Source: a virus
Virus record (IMG/VR): IMGVR_UViG_3300000116_000079
Span: 1-35,410 of that record
Strand: one strand, 5' to 3'
DNA length: 35,410 bases
The notes beneath the pieces are model-generated. The model saw nothing but the letters and a program-made list of their open reading frames with translations. It was not told where the DNA came from and searched no databases. Below, in pieces: positions 25,990-33,800 of the stretch; the first letter of the stretch is position 1, and every line of letters begins with the position of its first letter. Position numbers and translations under genes: made by a program.

Positions 25990-26412
25990 CTATTCCTCTT
26001 TTTTGGGTAATTTAAATGCGGCTTTTCCTTCGGCAACAAGTTTAATCTTGGCTCGTCGTTCTTCGGCATCCATAGTGTGCTTGTGTTCTTGGGCTTTAAG
26101 GGCCATTTGTCGCTCAATAGTGGCTCTTTCTTCCATAACACGAGTTTGGGATTCAATGACTGATGGGTGCAATTCTGTTTCAATTTGTTGCTCCTGCTTC
26201 CACAATTCAAGCATTGTAGCAAAAGCAGGTTGGGCGGTAGTGCCGATAATAGCGAGAAGTGCAACAAACTCACCAATGTTGTTAAGAACGACTTCGGGTT
26301 TAAGAATACCCATACCAACGACTGCGGCGGAAGATAAGAGCCATAGATAAACTGCGGGAAGTGCAGTCCACTTTACCATGCGGTCATTCACAGAATCTTT
26401 ATTGTTTCTCAT
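25990..26412 (-). CDS. Two-helix membrane protein with coiled-coil tail
   Basis: 140 residues. Two transmembrane helices (WTALPAVYLWLLSSAAVVGMG, about 14-36, and IGEFVALLAIIGTTAQPAF, about 45-65) are followed by a long charged helix (about 70-125, EERATIERQMALKAQEHKHTMDAEERRAKIKL). The ATG at 26412 has AGGTGA 6 nt upstream and starts 2 nt after the portal stop; an in-frame GTG at 26421 overlaps that site. Holin-like topology is possible, but the position beside the portal could also mean a membrane anchor for head assembly. Function unknown. Confidence 0.65.
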   Translation of the reverse strand: MRNNKDSVNDRMVKWTALPAVYLWLLSSAAVVGMGILKPEVVLNNIGEFVALLAIIGTTAQPAFATMLELWKQEQQIETELHPSVIESQTRVMEERATIERQMALKAQEHKHTMDAEERRAKIKLVAEGKAAFKLPKKEE

Positions 26413-26413
26413 A

Positions 26414-27769
26414 TTATTCACCTTGTTGATTTGTTCGGGGTAATTCGCCCATTGTTGGTTTTGACGATTTTTCTATGCGGTCATCACCTTGACTTTCGGG
26501 TTGCATACCCACTATGTCAAGTGATTGATTAAGGGTTAGTATTCCTGCTTGATAACCTAAGACTGACCGCTTCATAGATTCCATAGGGGATTCTTCTGCA
26601 ATAGGTTCAAAGATAAACTCCGGCAAGTCTTTCATTTGGTGTGGAATACCAAGCAATTCTAATTGTTTAGAAAATAATTGTATAATACCTTGCTTTACAA
26701 TAGATTGTAGGCGACTTATAGCAGTGTTAGCCCACATATTTGCATTGTATGTAGCGGCAAAGGTTGAACCTTTTTCTTGTCCTGCGGCCACACGAGGTAC
26801 ATGGAGTACGGCGGCTACATTTGCGCCCACCATATCAAGGAATGCGCTATTATCGGGAATGGTGTTATTCAAATCAACATGGTGCAAGGAAACATACGAT
26901 GGTAGGATAGGCATTTGGTCGCCCCGTAGTCCTTCAAACAATTTTACGACTTCATCCATAATAATACCCAAACGCTCGGCTTGTTCATCGGGGTCTGTAA
27001 TGTGTTCAATGGCTGACTTGTCAATTGTAATAAATTGTTTTGTCATGCTATCTTCAAGGGCTATGCGGTTGTTCATAGTGTTGTATTTGACACGCACGAC
27101 TTGTTCAAGTGAGGAAAAGCGGGATTGACCCCACACACCATAGGTTTGTCGTAGTTTTGTGTCTTCATACCAATTACTACGGAAGTCTGTTCGGAAGTGG
27201 ATAATTTCACTACGAGGGAATACCATAGTGTCAATACCATTTTCACGGAGAATGTAAAAGTCGTTTGTCATAATTGGGCTGTTTTCATCGGCGGTAAACG
27301 GAAGACCATTAGCCCCTCGGTTATCAACAATGGTGATTTGGCGAATTGGTAGGCTTTGAATGTTAGTGATTCCAACACCTGTGCGACCTACAAGTTTGTT
27401 AATGTCGTTGCCGTACACTTGTAGGTTTCGTAGGGTATTGATAAGAAAGTCATCAAAATCAACCTTTTCAACCATCATCATAATAGCGTTGCGTATGGCG
27501 TTGTTTTTGGCTTTTGTATAGTCAATACGGTAATTGTTAGCCGTAAGCGATACAGAGCGCACTGCACCATTTAATTCGGGGTCTAACTTGACCATGTTAT
27601 CATACAAGTCAAATTTGTTCACAAAGTTTGTGTCGCTTTGGAATTTTTCGGTATCTTCAAAAATGTTAGGTAAACCTGCGGCTACACTAAGGGTTACATT
27701 TGACCCTACTCGTTGTACCGGCCTTTCGTCGGCGGTTGCGTTTCGCTTGAACCTATCAAAGATACCCAT
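26414..27769 (-). CDS. Portal protein
   Basis: 451 residues, first gene of the late operon, upstream of the protease and capsid genes and divergent to the terminase module. The sequence has portal features: KFDLYDNMVKLDPELNGAVRSVSLTANNYRIDY at the start, then FDDFLINTLRNLQVYGNDINKLVG. IKQITI-type strands and a helix-rich wing and stem follow (SRLQSIVKQGIIQLFSKQLELLG). The Pro/Glu-rich tail (PIAEESPMESMK) is typical. Forms the dodecameric DNA gate. No ribosome site precedes the ATG, but a TATA-like GATAAAA is centred about 26 nt upstream, so the mRNA is probably leaderless. Confidence 0.85.
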   Translation of the reverse strand: MGIFDRFKRNATADERPVQRVGSNVTLSVAAGLPNIFEDTEKFQSDTNFVNKFDLYDNMVKLDPELNGAVRSVSLTANNYRIDYTKAKNNAIRNAIMMMVEKVDFDDFLINTLRNLQVYGNDINKLVGRTGVGITNIQSLPIRQITIVDNRGANGLPFTADENSPIMTNDFYILRENGIDTMVFPRSEIIHFRTDFRSNWYEDTKLRQTYGVWGQSRFSSLEQVVRVKYNTMNNRIALEDSMTKQFITIDKSAIEHITDPDEQAERLGIIMDEVVKLFEGLRGDQMPILPSYVSLHHVDLNNTIPDNSAFLDMVGANVAAVLHVPRVAAGQEKGSTFAATYNANMWANTAISRLQSIVKQGIIQLFSKQLELLGIPHQMKDLPEFIFEPIAEESPMESMKRSVLGYQAGILTLNQSLDIVGMQPESQGDDRIEKSSKPTMGELPRTNQQGE

Positions 27770-27986
27770 GTCTTAACGCAGATGTTGTATGTTTTATCAA
27801 TGTAGCGAATTATTTCTTTTTATTCTTTCAATTTTCACAAAAAGAATTAAATTAAGAGCAGTATTGCGTTTTTTGCTAATTCTTTTATTGTTTCTAAGGT
27901 GGGTAAGAAAAAGAAGTTATTATAATAAACAGTTAAGCCCCCATTACATACCTATGAAAGAAAAAAAGAATTGGTTGTCTGTTGGA

Positions 27987-28002
27987 GCAGTCACGCGTTT
28001 AT
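27987..28002 (+). repeat. GCAGTNNNNCGTTTA motif, copy in the late divergent region
   Basis: GCAGTCACGCGTTTAT here. The same 15-mer GCAGTCACGCGTTTA occurs twice at 35.2-35.4 kb, and looser copies (GCAGTNNNNCGTTTAG) lie at 33167-33182 and 33306-33321. A shared 15-mer in noncoding sequence more than 7 kb apart suggests one regulator acting on both regions. Confidence 0.55.
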
Positions 28003-28004
28003 TT

Positions 28005-28034
28005 CTTTTTGTTAGGTACATAATCAACAAAAAG
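28005..28034. repeat. Inverted repeat between divergent late promoters
   Basis: CTTTTTGTT at 28005-28013 and AACAAAAAG at 28026-28034 form a perfect 9-bp inverted repeat with a 12-nt centre. It lies just upstream of the CATAAAG box of the packaging operon, a plausible operator. AT-only repeats arise by chance in such sequence, so confidence is limited. Confidence 0.4.
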
Positions 28035-28043
28035 ATAAACCTT

Positions 28044-28050
28044 CATAAAG
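28044..28050 (+). promoter_or_regulatory. TATA-like box of the packaging operon
   Basis: CATAAAG is centred about 25 nt before ATG 28072, matching the spacing seen for other genes in this window. No ribosome site precedes the ATG, which fits a leaderless mRNA. GATAAAC at 28034-28040 is an alternative box. Confidence 0.5.
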
Positions 28051-28071
28051 GGTTCATGTGTGGATTAGTTT

Positions 28072-29508
28072 ATGAGAAGCACACCGGAATACGGTTATGA
28101 CACAATATCGGAGCATTTTGATAATTCTTTGTCAGTCTTGGCTAATGCAAGAAAACTTTATGCGATAGATGATAAGAAAAGCGTTAAGGGTTGGGAAATG
28201 TCAATTTATCGTTGGAAGAGAGGCGACCATAAAAAGGTAAGCAAAAAAGAGGTAAAGGTTGAAAACGAGTTAAATTCTGTCAATGCTTCCTATCATTATG
28301 ATTCTGTAAATGACATTTACTACACATATTTGTCTATTGCTGACCAAATGGTATCTGTTGAAGGTGACAAACACCGAGGTATGAAAGAAGCGTACTCAAA
28401 TATGGTAGGAAAACCGGCATCAATGAATGAAATTTGCCGAGACTTTGGTATTCCTCGTGCTTGGTTTGATGAGTACCGACGACGACATGGATGGACACAC
28501 GATATGTCACCGTACACTGATGAAGAAATTGCTACCACTGATATTGACCAATTGGTACAGGACTTGGTTTTGCGAAACAAACACAGTCTTCACAAGAAGT
28601 ATGAACGCCGTAAGTGGAAAAACATTGAAGAGTCTGCTGAAAAGTATGAAATGTTCAATACTTATGTGCTGAATGAGTTTAAACAATTGGTCGGAGAAGC
28701 AAAAAGTAATGTCCCTAAACTAAATATGGTTGAAGACGAAAGCGAGTATTCTCTTGTTATTAGTCCCACTGATTTTCATTGGGGTAAATATGGATGGGTT
28801 GATGAAGTCGGAGAAACATACCACTTTGAAGAAGCGCGTAAAAGGTTGATGGAAAAGACAGAAGAATTGATTTGTCGCCTTCCATCCCGACCGGAGCAAA
28901 TTATTTTGGCTACGGGTAGCGATTGGTTCCATGTTGATACCGACGCAGGTACAACCACAAAGGGTACACCACAAGATATGTGCGGTAGCCCTGCTGAAAT
29001 TTTGATGACGGGCTGTAAATTAGCAAGAGAGCATATTGATTTGCTACGACAAGTCGCTCCCGTTAAGGTAGTCTTTATGCCGGGTAATCACGATAGAATG
29101 TCGGCTATTGCTTTGATGATGTATTTATCAGCAGTTTACGAAGAAACCGAAGATTGCGAAGTGGTTGTTAGTCCATCTACACGACAGTATGTTCATTACG
29201 GTAATAATCTTCTTGGGTTTATTCACGGCGACGGGGCTAAGAACCTTGAAGAGTTAATGTCATGTGAACAAAGAGAGTTATGGGGCAAGTGTGAGCATCA
29301 CGCTTGGTTCCACGGACATTTGCACCATCGTAAGGTTTTGGAAAGTAAAGGTTGTTTGATTATTCAATTACCAAGTCTTGCAGGTCACGATAGATACCAC
29401 GCACGACAAGGATATACAACAAGTCAAGCAGGATTGGCGGCTCATCTAATTGACAAACAGAAAGGACTTATTGCTACATACTTTGCGCCTGTGGAGGGTC
29501 AGCATTGA
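28072..29508 (+). CDS. HTH-metallophosphoesterase next to the terminase
   Basis: 478 residues. The C-terminal half is a calcineurin-like (Mre11-type) metallophosphoesterase with all blocks visible: TDFHWG (D234, H236), GSDW (D284), GNHDR (N339, H340), IHGDG (H385) and the GHLH block (H416, H418). The N-terminal ~220 residues are helical and basic. They contain a helix-turn-helix-like part (SMNEICRDFGIPRAWFDEYRRRHGW, about 117-141) and a long coiled helix (LRNKHSLHKKYERRKWKNIEE). The gene is first in the packaging operon, where a small terminase is expected, and none is seen elsewhere. It may therefore combine DNA recognition with nuclease or phosphatase activity. Phosphoesterase call firm; packaging role inferred. 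Confidence 0.8.
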   Translation: MRSTPEYGYDTISEHFDNSLSVLANARKLYAIDDKKSVKGWEMSIYRWKRGDHKKVSKKEVKVENELNSVNASYHYDSVNDIYYTYLSIADQMVSVEGDKHRGMKEAYSNMVGKPASMNEICRDFGIPRAWFDEYRRRHGWTHDMSPYTDEEIATTDIDQLVQDLVLRNKHSLHKKYERRKWKNIEESAEKYEMFNTYVLNEFKQLVGEAKSNVPKLNMVEDESEYSLVISPTDFHWGKYGWVDEVGETYHFEEARKRLMEKTEELICRLPSRPEQIILATGSDWFHVDTDAGTTTKGTPQDMCGSPAEILMTGCKLAREHIDLLRQVAPVKVVFMPGNHDRMSAIALMMYLSAVYEETEDCEVVVSPSTRQYVHYGNNLLGFIHGDGAKNLEELMSCEQRELWGKCEHHAWFHGHLHHRKVLESKGCLIIQLPSLAGHDRYHARQGYTTSQAGLAAHLIDKQKGLIATYFAPVEGQH

Positions 29509-29651
29509 ACCCACAGGTCAAAAAGTTTAGAGAATGTCAAAACTGCGGCCATAGATGTTATTCAAGATATACTTCCCATAAAAAATGGTGTAAAATAGAA
29601 AAGAAAATGATGTACTGTGGTTGTTTACGGGTGATTAGAAATGAAGCGTGA
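29505..29651 (+). CDS. Small zinc-ribbon protein
   Basis: 48 residues with start codon TTG and a strong GGAGGGT site 5 nt upstream. Cysteine pattern: FRECQNCGHRC, then KWCK and YCGC, giving seven cysteines and two histidines in a basic protein, most likely a zinc ribbon or knuckle. It overlaps the phosphoesterase stop by 4 nt and the next gene by 11 nt, so the three are coupled. Function unknown. Confidence 0.55.
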   Translation: MNPQVKKFRECQNCGHRCYSRYTSHKKWCKIEKKMMYCGCLRVIRNEA

Positions 29652-29760
29652 AAGTGTAGTGTGTGACGATTGCGGTTGGGCAAGTAAGGGTCTTTCTCAA
29701 GAAAAGGCTTTTACGAGAATCTGTCCTTACTGTAATATGCGCTCTCTGCGCCCGTGGTAA
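29641..29760 (+). CDS. Small zinc-ribbon protein
   Basis: 39 residues with CDDCGW (C8, C11) and CPYCNM (C28, C31), a minimal zinc ribbon. GGGTGATT lies about 5 nt before the ATG. It lies between another zinc ribbon and the large terminase, a pairing common for tiny nucleic-acid-binding accessory proteins. The exact role is unknown. Confidence 0.6.
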   Translation: MKRESVVCDDCGWASKGLSQEKAFTRICPYCNMRSLRPW

Positions 29761-29820
29761 ATATGACTGTAAAAATTGATGTGTTTTGGACTTTCCCAAT
29801 AAAAATGTATGTGATGCCTA

Positions 29821-31308
29821 ATGAGTCAAATAAAACAAGCGTTGGCCTTTGAGCGAGCAAGAACAGATGTTTCGTATTTTTATCGTTGGCTTGGTTATTC
29901 TTGGGGCGACCACATAGGCGAATGGATGAATATTTACAGTGATAGGAAAGGTAGCCATGTTCACCGCGTTTGTATTATTGCTCCGAGAAGTCATTCAAAG
30001 AGTACGACGCTCGGTGTAAAACTGTTGCATATGTGCTTGTTCCAAAAGTTTAACGGTAAACCTATGGACATTTGGTTGTTTTCAGCGAGTCAAGATACGG
30101 CAGTAAGGCGATTGGCTGAAATTAGAAAGGATTTAACAACCCATAAGGAATTGGCTCGGTACATTGATTCTAAAAAAGGTGGTAAGCGAGAATTGTGGTT
30201 GAACAATGGAGCAGTCATTCGTTGTTCCTCTGTTGGCTCTGCGATTCGTGGCGACCATCCGGCGGTTGTTGCTCTTGATGATGTACTGCTTGATGCAAAG
30301 AAAGAATTGAATAATGAACAATTAAGACATTGGTTGCGTAAGGTTGTAATGCCGATGCTTGACCCCGGCGCATTTTTGTATTGTGTTGGTACTCCTATGA
30401 GCATGGCTGATTTGTACCACACTGAAATGCTTGAAAACCCCGAATGGAAAACGGGCGTTTGGTCGGCTATTCCTAATTGGGATAAAGATAAACATGAACC
30501 GGAAAAATTAGAGGCGTTGTGGCCGGAATTTAGACCGATTGATTTTCTTTTAGAGCAAAAGAAAGTCACAGGTGACTTAGAGTTTGCACAAGAGTTTTTG
30601 TGTAAAGTTATTGACGATGAGGCGGCAGTGTACCCTCGCAAGTTTACACGAGCGAATATGGACTTAGAGCAGGTGTTTGACAAAGAAAAGCGAGAAGGTT
30701 GCCGATATATGGTTGGATTTGACCCGTCACAAGGATTGGGTAAGGATTATTCCGTATTGGTGTTAGTTAGACAAGAATCCGATGGTTCGTTGGTAGTAGC
30801 AAATGTATGGCGACGAAATGACTTTTCCCCCGATAGACAGGCTGACATGATAGGTGAGTGGTGTAAAAAGTTTAGCGCACCTTTGGCGGCAGAAGATGTA
30901 GGATTTCAACGACTGTTCAAGAGTTTACTTGAGGCTAAAGGTATCAATGTTGAATATCGGGAGTCAAGGGTAAGCAACAAGGGATTAAAACAAGGATTGT
31001 TGAATCGGTTGAGAGTTTGGTTTGAACGAGGCAAGATTCAATTCCCCTATGGTAGTGACGGCACACGAAGGGTTGTCAATGAAATGCTTGAAGAATTGGA
31101 AAGCCATGCGTGGAAATCCGGCGACATTGTAGATACGGGCAAACACAACGATTTGGTCATGGCGTTGGCTCATGCGATTGACCAATTCAGCCACCAAAAT
31201 TCGGGAGTAGCATGGGAAGCAAGAACGATGGGAAGTAGTGATTGGTTCGGCGGCAAGAAAAAAAGTAAGGGAGCAAGCAAGATGTTCCGAAGTGTTAGGC
31301 GACGATAA
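29821..31308 (+). CDS. terL: Terminase large subunit
   Basis: 495 residues. ATPase part: Walker A-like APRSHSKST (54-62), Walker B VVALDDV (D153, D154) and a coupling motif VGTP (189-192). RNase H-like nuclease part: GFDPSQGLGKDYS (D301), AAEDVGF (D359) and KHNDLVMALA (D444). Length and order are standard for TerL, the packaging motor that pumps viral DNA through the portal and cuts it. The tail is Ser/Lys/Arg-rich (GKKKSKGASKMFRSVRRR). No clear small terminase lies beside it except the HTH-phosphoesterase. The ATG lacks a strong ribosome site and may be coupled upstream. Confidence 0.92.
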   Translation: MSQIKQALAFERARTDVSYFYRWLGYSWGDHIGEWMNIYSDRKGSHVHRVCIIAPRSHSKSTTLGVKLLHMCLFQKFNGKPMDIWLFSASQDTAVRRLAEIRKDLTTHKELARYIDSKKGGKRELWLNNGAVIRCSSVGSAIRGDHPAVVALDDVLLDAKKELNNEQLRHWLRKVVMPMLDPGAFLYCVGTPMSMADLYHTEMLENPEWKTGVWSAIPNWDKDKHEPEKLEALWPEFRPIDFLLEQKKVTGDLEFAQEFLCKVIDDEAAVYPRKFTRANMDLEQVFDKEKREGCRYMVGFDPSQGLGKDYSVLVLVRQESDGSLVVANVWRRNDFSPDRQADMIGEWCKKFSAPLAAEDVGFQRLFKSLLEAKGINVEYRESRVSNKGLKQGLLNRLRVWFERGKIQFPYGSDGTRRVVNEMLEELESHAWKSGDIVDTGKHNDLVMALAHAIDQFSHQNSGVAWEARTMGSSDWFGGKKKSKGASKMFRSVRRR

Positions 31309-31660
31309 ATATAAAGTTGCTTTTTCAAAAATTTTATTGCGAATTTTGAACGGTGCTAAGCACTGCCGTTGTGGGTGGCGGGTCGGATTTTTGGAGCCTA
31401 TCATGAACGGGTTGCCCTGTACGGCCCCATAAACGCACCTTCTCGGCATTTCATGGGGTAGGTGGTACATCGTGACCTTTTACCATACGCAACGGCAAGG
31501 GAGGGGTGTTTATGTGGATTTAACGGGGTATTTTGGGGGCTGGATTGGGTGCTTTTTCGGTCGGATTGGGTCGGGCCGGTTTGAAAACCCTGAACATTTG
31601 AACCCTAAACGATGGACTGAGAGCCTGCGGCGTCGTCGATTTTTTCGGTTGGTGAAAATG
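31309..31660. other. Gap after terL: T-tract, hairpin and shared 14-mer, no gene
   Basis: T-rich tracts follow terL (31321-31338). A 31347-31368 imperfect hairpin (AACGG/CCGTT arms) comes next. CCTATCATGAACGG at 31397-31410 recurs exactly at 33330-33343. GTCGATTTTTTCGGT at 31635-31649 recurs at 34193-34207. An 80-codon + strand frame (31472-31714) has no ribosome site and odd composition, so I do not call it. A TATA-like ATAAATATAAAG lies at the start of the gap. Confidence 0.4.
31321..31338 (+). terminator. T-rich terminator of the packaging operon
   Basis: TTTTTC and ATTTTATT runs begin 13 nt after the terL stop. Archaeal RNA polymerase terminates on oligo-T runs of the non-template strand without needing a hairpin. 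Position is the main argument. Confidence 0.5.
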
Positions 31661-31698
31661 AAAAAAGCCCCCCGCCCCGCCGAAGCGGGACGAGGGGC
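31661..31698 (-). terminator. Hairpin-plus-U6 terminator of the 418-residue gene
   Basis: On the minus strand a 14-bp stem (two G-U pairs) capped by TTCG is followed directly by TTTTTT. Arms are at 31685-31698 and 31667-31680, and the T-run is the plus-strand A6 at 31661-31666. It starts 54 nt after the stop of the - strand gene. The two G-U positions would be A-C mismatches if read from the + strand, so the functional RNA is the minus one. Confidence 0.75.
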
Positions 31699-31752
31699 GA
31701 TGTACCTTTCATGATTGAACGGCGGTGTTGTGTCTATTGGTTTCGGTGTGCT

Positions 31753-33009
31753 TCAAAGTTCGCCGTGGTGCATGGTTTCAACCACAAGGCCGAAGCGGTC
31801 TTCTTTGTTTGTTGCATTGACGCACTCAAACCAAGCGGGCTTCAACATGGCCTTGACCCAAACGATTTTGGTTTCTGTGTCGCCGTATTTGTTCACGGTT
31901 TCCATGGTCTTTCGCACTGATACGGGTTTGCTCAGTATGTACTTGAGAGCATCCGAGGCGGTCATGAGTCCTTGAGAGGCAAGCATCAAGCGGTTGAATG
32001 CTGGCTTTCCAAAGCGGAAGGACTTCATCAAAAGGCGGTGTCCTCCGACCATCTTCAAGCCCTCTTCATTTGATTCAATGAAGGGCAGGTGGGCGGTGTT
32101 GGAATTGTACCCAAGGTTGCGCTTTGGGTTTCCGCATTTAGGGCAACCGTTGGCGGCCTGTTGAACGCCGAATTGGTCACCACATGGAGAGCAATATCGG
32201 GCCGTCGGGAACACCGATTTCCTGAACCATTGAATCAAGGTGTGGACATTCACGGTAAGGTGGCTGTTCTCGCTGTAATTCTCAAGGGTGGCGGTTCTCA
32301 AGGTGTGGCTTGATGTGTCAATGAATCCGTTTCCTTCTTCCATGAGTTTGGCCTTCATGCTGTGGAAGGCTTCCCGAAGCATGGCGTGGTTCTCGATTTC
32401 AAAGTAACGAACCGGCGAGCCGACTTCAAGGTTGAATGCGGCGGCGGCGACTGATGGAGTGAGTCTCATTCCTTCGGGGACTTCTTCAACGGCTTGGCCG
32501 GTGCGCTGTTTCATCAATCGGAAGGCCTCTTCATGTTGTGCTGTGCTTGCCTCGTTCCACTGTTGGAAGGCGATGTATGCGGCGGCGGCTCGCTGAAACT
32601 TCTTGGCCGTTTTGGTGTCACTCTTCAACATCTTGGCGATAAGTGGCGATGACATGAGGATTCGTTGCGGTGGTTGTCCATCGTTGAAGTACACGGACAA
32701 ATGAGAGCAACCGGAAACGGTCAAATCATAGCCCATAATTTTCTTTTCATTCACTTGCATGAATTTCGCCATCCGTCCCAATTCTTGATGCTTGACGGCT
32801 TCCTTCTTGAAGGTGTAATTTGCCGCCTTCCTTGTGTTTCGGAGGGTGTTGGTGTTGAACACATAGCCTTCTTCCGTTGTAAGGAAGTTAAGCAAGGTTT
32901 CAACCATGCTTGCTATGATGCCCCGCATCAGTGTTTCGTTCTCTCCTTCCGTGTTTCCACGGAAGGGTTCTTCATTCCCGTTAGGGGTTGTGGTGGTTTC
33001 ATCCGCCAT
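31753..33009 (-). CDS. Zinc-ribbon protein of unknown function (418 aa)
   Basis: Acidic Thr/Asn/Glu-rich N-terminus (about 1-25), then helices including RAAAAYIAFQQW. A zinc ribbon follows at residues 273-292 (YCSPCGDQF, then NGCPKCGNP; cysteines 273, 276, 289, 292). The C-terminal ~110 residues are basic and helical (LLMKSFRFGKPAFNRLMLAS). No family recognised. The gene is visibly richer in GC than the late operon, with many GCG codons. It has its own TATA box 27 nt before ATG 33009 and a hairpin terminator. Lying beside the iterons and TTTAGTCGG arrays, it is the best local candidate for a protein that binds them (origin initiator or regulator), but that is inference. Confidence 0.7.
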   Translation of the reverse strand: MADETTTTPNGNEEPFRGNTEGENETLMRGIIASMVETLLNFLTTEEGYVFNTNTLRNTRKAANYTFKKEAVKHQELGRMAKFMQVNEKKIMGYDLTVSGCSHLSVYFNDGQPPQRILMSSPLIAKMLKSDTKTAKKFQRAAAAYIAFQQWNEASTAQHEEAFRLMKQRTGQAVEEVPEGMRLTPSVAAAAFNLEVGSPVRYFEIENHAMLREAFHSMKAKLMEEGNGFIDTSSHTLRTATLENYSENSHLTVNVHTLIQWFRKSVFPTARYCSPCGDQFGVQQAANGCPKCGNPKRNLGYNSNTAHLPFIESNEEGLKMVGGHRLLMKSFRFGKPAFNRLMLASQGLMTASDALKYILSKPVSVRKTMETVNKYGDTETKIVWVKAMLKPAWFECVNATNKEDRFGLVVETMHHGEL

Positions 33010-33030
33010 GAATCAAAGTATGAGGCCTCC

Positions 33031-33040
33031 GCATATAAAG
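33031..33040 (-). promoter_or_regulatory. TATA box of the 418-residue gene
   Basis: CTTTATATGC on the minus strand is centred about 27 nt before ATG 33009, so the transcript would start at the start codon. No ribosome site is visible in between. Same spacing as the other leaderless promoters here. Confidence 0.65.
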
Positions 33041-33397
33041 GAGCAAAGCAGGGCATTCTTTGGTTTATTTAGGCGGTTTTTGGGCTATTTAGGCGGATTT
33101 CATGGGGTTTTTTGGTTCATTTTTTGCCTCTGGGTGATTCGGTTAATTTTTGGGTGAAACAGGCTCGCAGTGTCCCGTTTAGGGTCGTCGATGATTTGAT
33201 TTCTTGAAGGGCTGATTTCGGGCGACCTAACAATTTTGAAGCGGGAGCGATGCACTAAGCCGAAGGGTATATATTCATTTTAATATCGGCCCTTTTAGCA
33301 GGCTTGCAGTACAGCGTTTAGGCTTGAACCCTATCATGAACGGTGTGTTTTTTGCACTGACGATTTTTGAAGGTGAAGTTTACTTGGCTACACTTGG
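33041..33397. other. Intergenic sequence with AT-rich TATA-like site and two GCAGT motifs
   Basis: No convincing gene. It holds GCAGTNNNNCGTTTAG at 33167-33182 and 33306-33321, and an AT-rich stretch GTATATATTCATTTTAATAT near 33267-33287 that could be a promoter or a melting site. The CCTATCATGAACGG 14-mer shared with the gap after terL lies at 33330-33343. Together with the iterons that follow, it may belong to a replication origin. Confidence 0.4.
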
Positions 33398-33469
33398 TTT
33401 CATTTTGGTACTCGGTTTTATTTTTGCACCAAGTTTCATTTTGGTACTTAGTTTCATTTTGATACCAAG
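33398..33469 (+). repeat. Four tandem 18-bp iterons
   Basis: Four head-to-tail 18-bp units (33398-33415, 33416-33433, 33434-33451, 33452-33469) of consensus TTTCATTTTGGTACYNAG. The second unit is the most divergent. Repeats of this type bind replication initiators in many plasmids and viruses. They sit between an AT-rich stretch and the first TTTAGTCGG array. Confidence 0.7.
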
Positions 33470-33487
33470 TGCGGAAAGTAAACTCTG

Positions 33488-33711
33488 TTTAGTCGCGACT
33501 AAAATCTCAGCCCTTGGATTTTTTTAGTCGGTCTTTTTAGTCGGAATAAAAAAGATTTAGTCGGAAAAATTACCGAAAAAAAAAGCGTTTTTTTAGTCGG
33601 AAATTACCGAGTTTAGTCGGTCTTTTTTAGTCGGTAAAAAAAGAAATTTAGTCGGAAATTACCGAAACTTTTAGTCGGATAAATTAGTCGTTAGTCGGAT
33701 AAATTAGTCGG
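33488..33711. repeat. TTTAGTCGG repeat array 1
   Basis: A perfect 16-bp palindrome TTTAGTCGCGACTAAA (33488-33503) is followed by eleven TTTAGTCGG-type sites, all in plus orientation. They start at 33523, 33536, 33556, 33592, 33612, 33626, 33647, 33670, 33683, 33690 and 33703. Spacings are near multiples of 7 (13, 20, 36, 20, 14, 21, 23, 13, 7, 13). Between sites lie T-runs and TCGGAAATTACCGA, itself nearly palindromic. The array ends TTAGTCGGGGGC. Confidence 0.85.
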
Positions 33712-33717
33712 GGGCAT

Positions 33718-33743
33718 CCACCCCCCGCCGAGGCGGGAGGCGG
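33718..33743 (-). terminator. CTCG-capped hairpin after the 33801 gene
   Basis: 11-bp stem on the minus-strand RNA (arms 33733-33743 and 33718-33728, loop CTCG), beginning 57 nt after the gene stop. Two G-U pairs exist only on the minus RNA. No T-run follows directly, but T-rich array sequence comes next. Same design as the hairpins at 31661 and 34738. Confidence 0.6.
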
Positions 33744-33800
33744 TGCGCTGTTCAAGATTGTGTTCAATCCTGTGTTGGTGAAAAATCGACGGGGTGGCGT

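Larger units (their letters stand above)
27770..28071. promoter_or_regulatory. Divergent late-promoter region (302 bp)
   Basis: AT-rich spacer between the leftward capsid/tail operon and the rightward packaging operon. It holds GATAAAA-type boxes about 26 nt before the portal ATG (27791-27800, minus), CATAAAG about 25 nt before the phosphoesterase ATG (28044-28050, plus), an inverted repeat (28005-28034) and the GCAGTCACGCGTTTA motif (27987-28001). One long + strand frame (27789-28100) looks like a by-product of AT-rich sequence, so I see no gene here. Confidence 0.6.

Noticed and set aside
27789-28100. 103-codon + strand reading frame in the late divergent spacer
   Set aside because: Composition is a Leu/Phe/Lys-rich by-product of AT-rich DNA, no ribosome site, overlaps the phosphoesterase start and the regulatory motifs.
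29763-29852. 29-codon frame overlapping the terminase start
   Set aside because: No ribosome site and no recognisable pattern; too short to support.
31472-31714. 80-codon + strand frame after terL
   Set aside because: No ribosome site, runs through the minus-strand terminator hairpin, composition unlike neighbours.
33324-33527. 67-codon hydrophobic + strand frame across the iterons
   Set aside because: Its repeats (FILVLGFIF) merely translate the 18-bp iterons; no good ribosome site and a TTG start. A tiny real gene cannot be excluded, but the DNA repeats explain it better.
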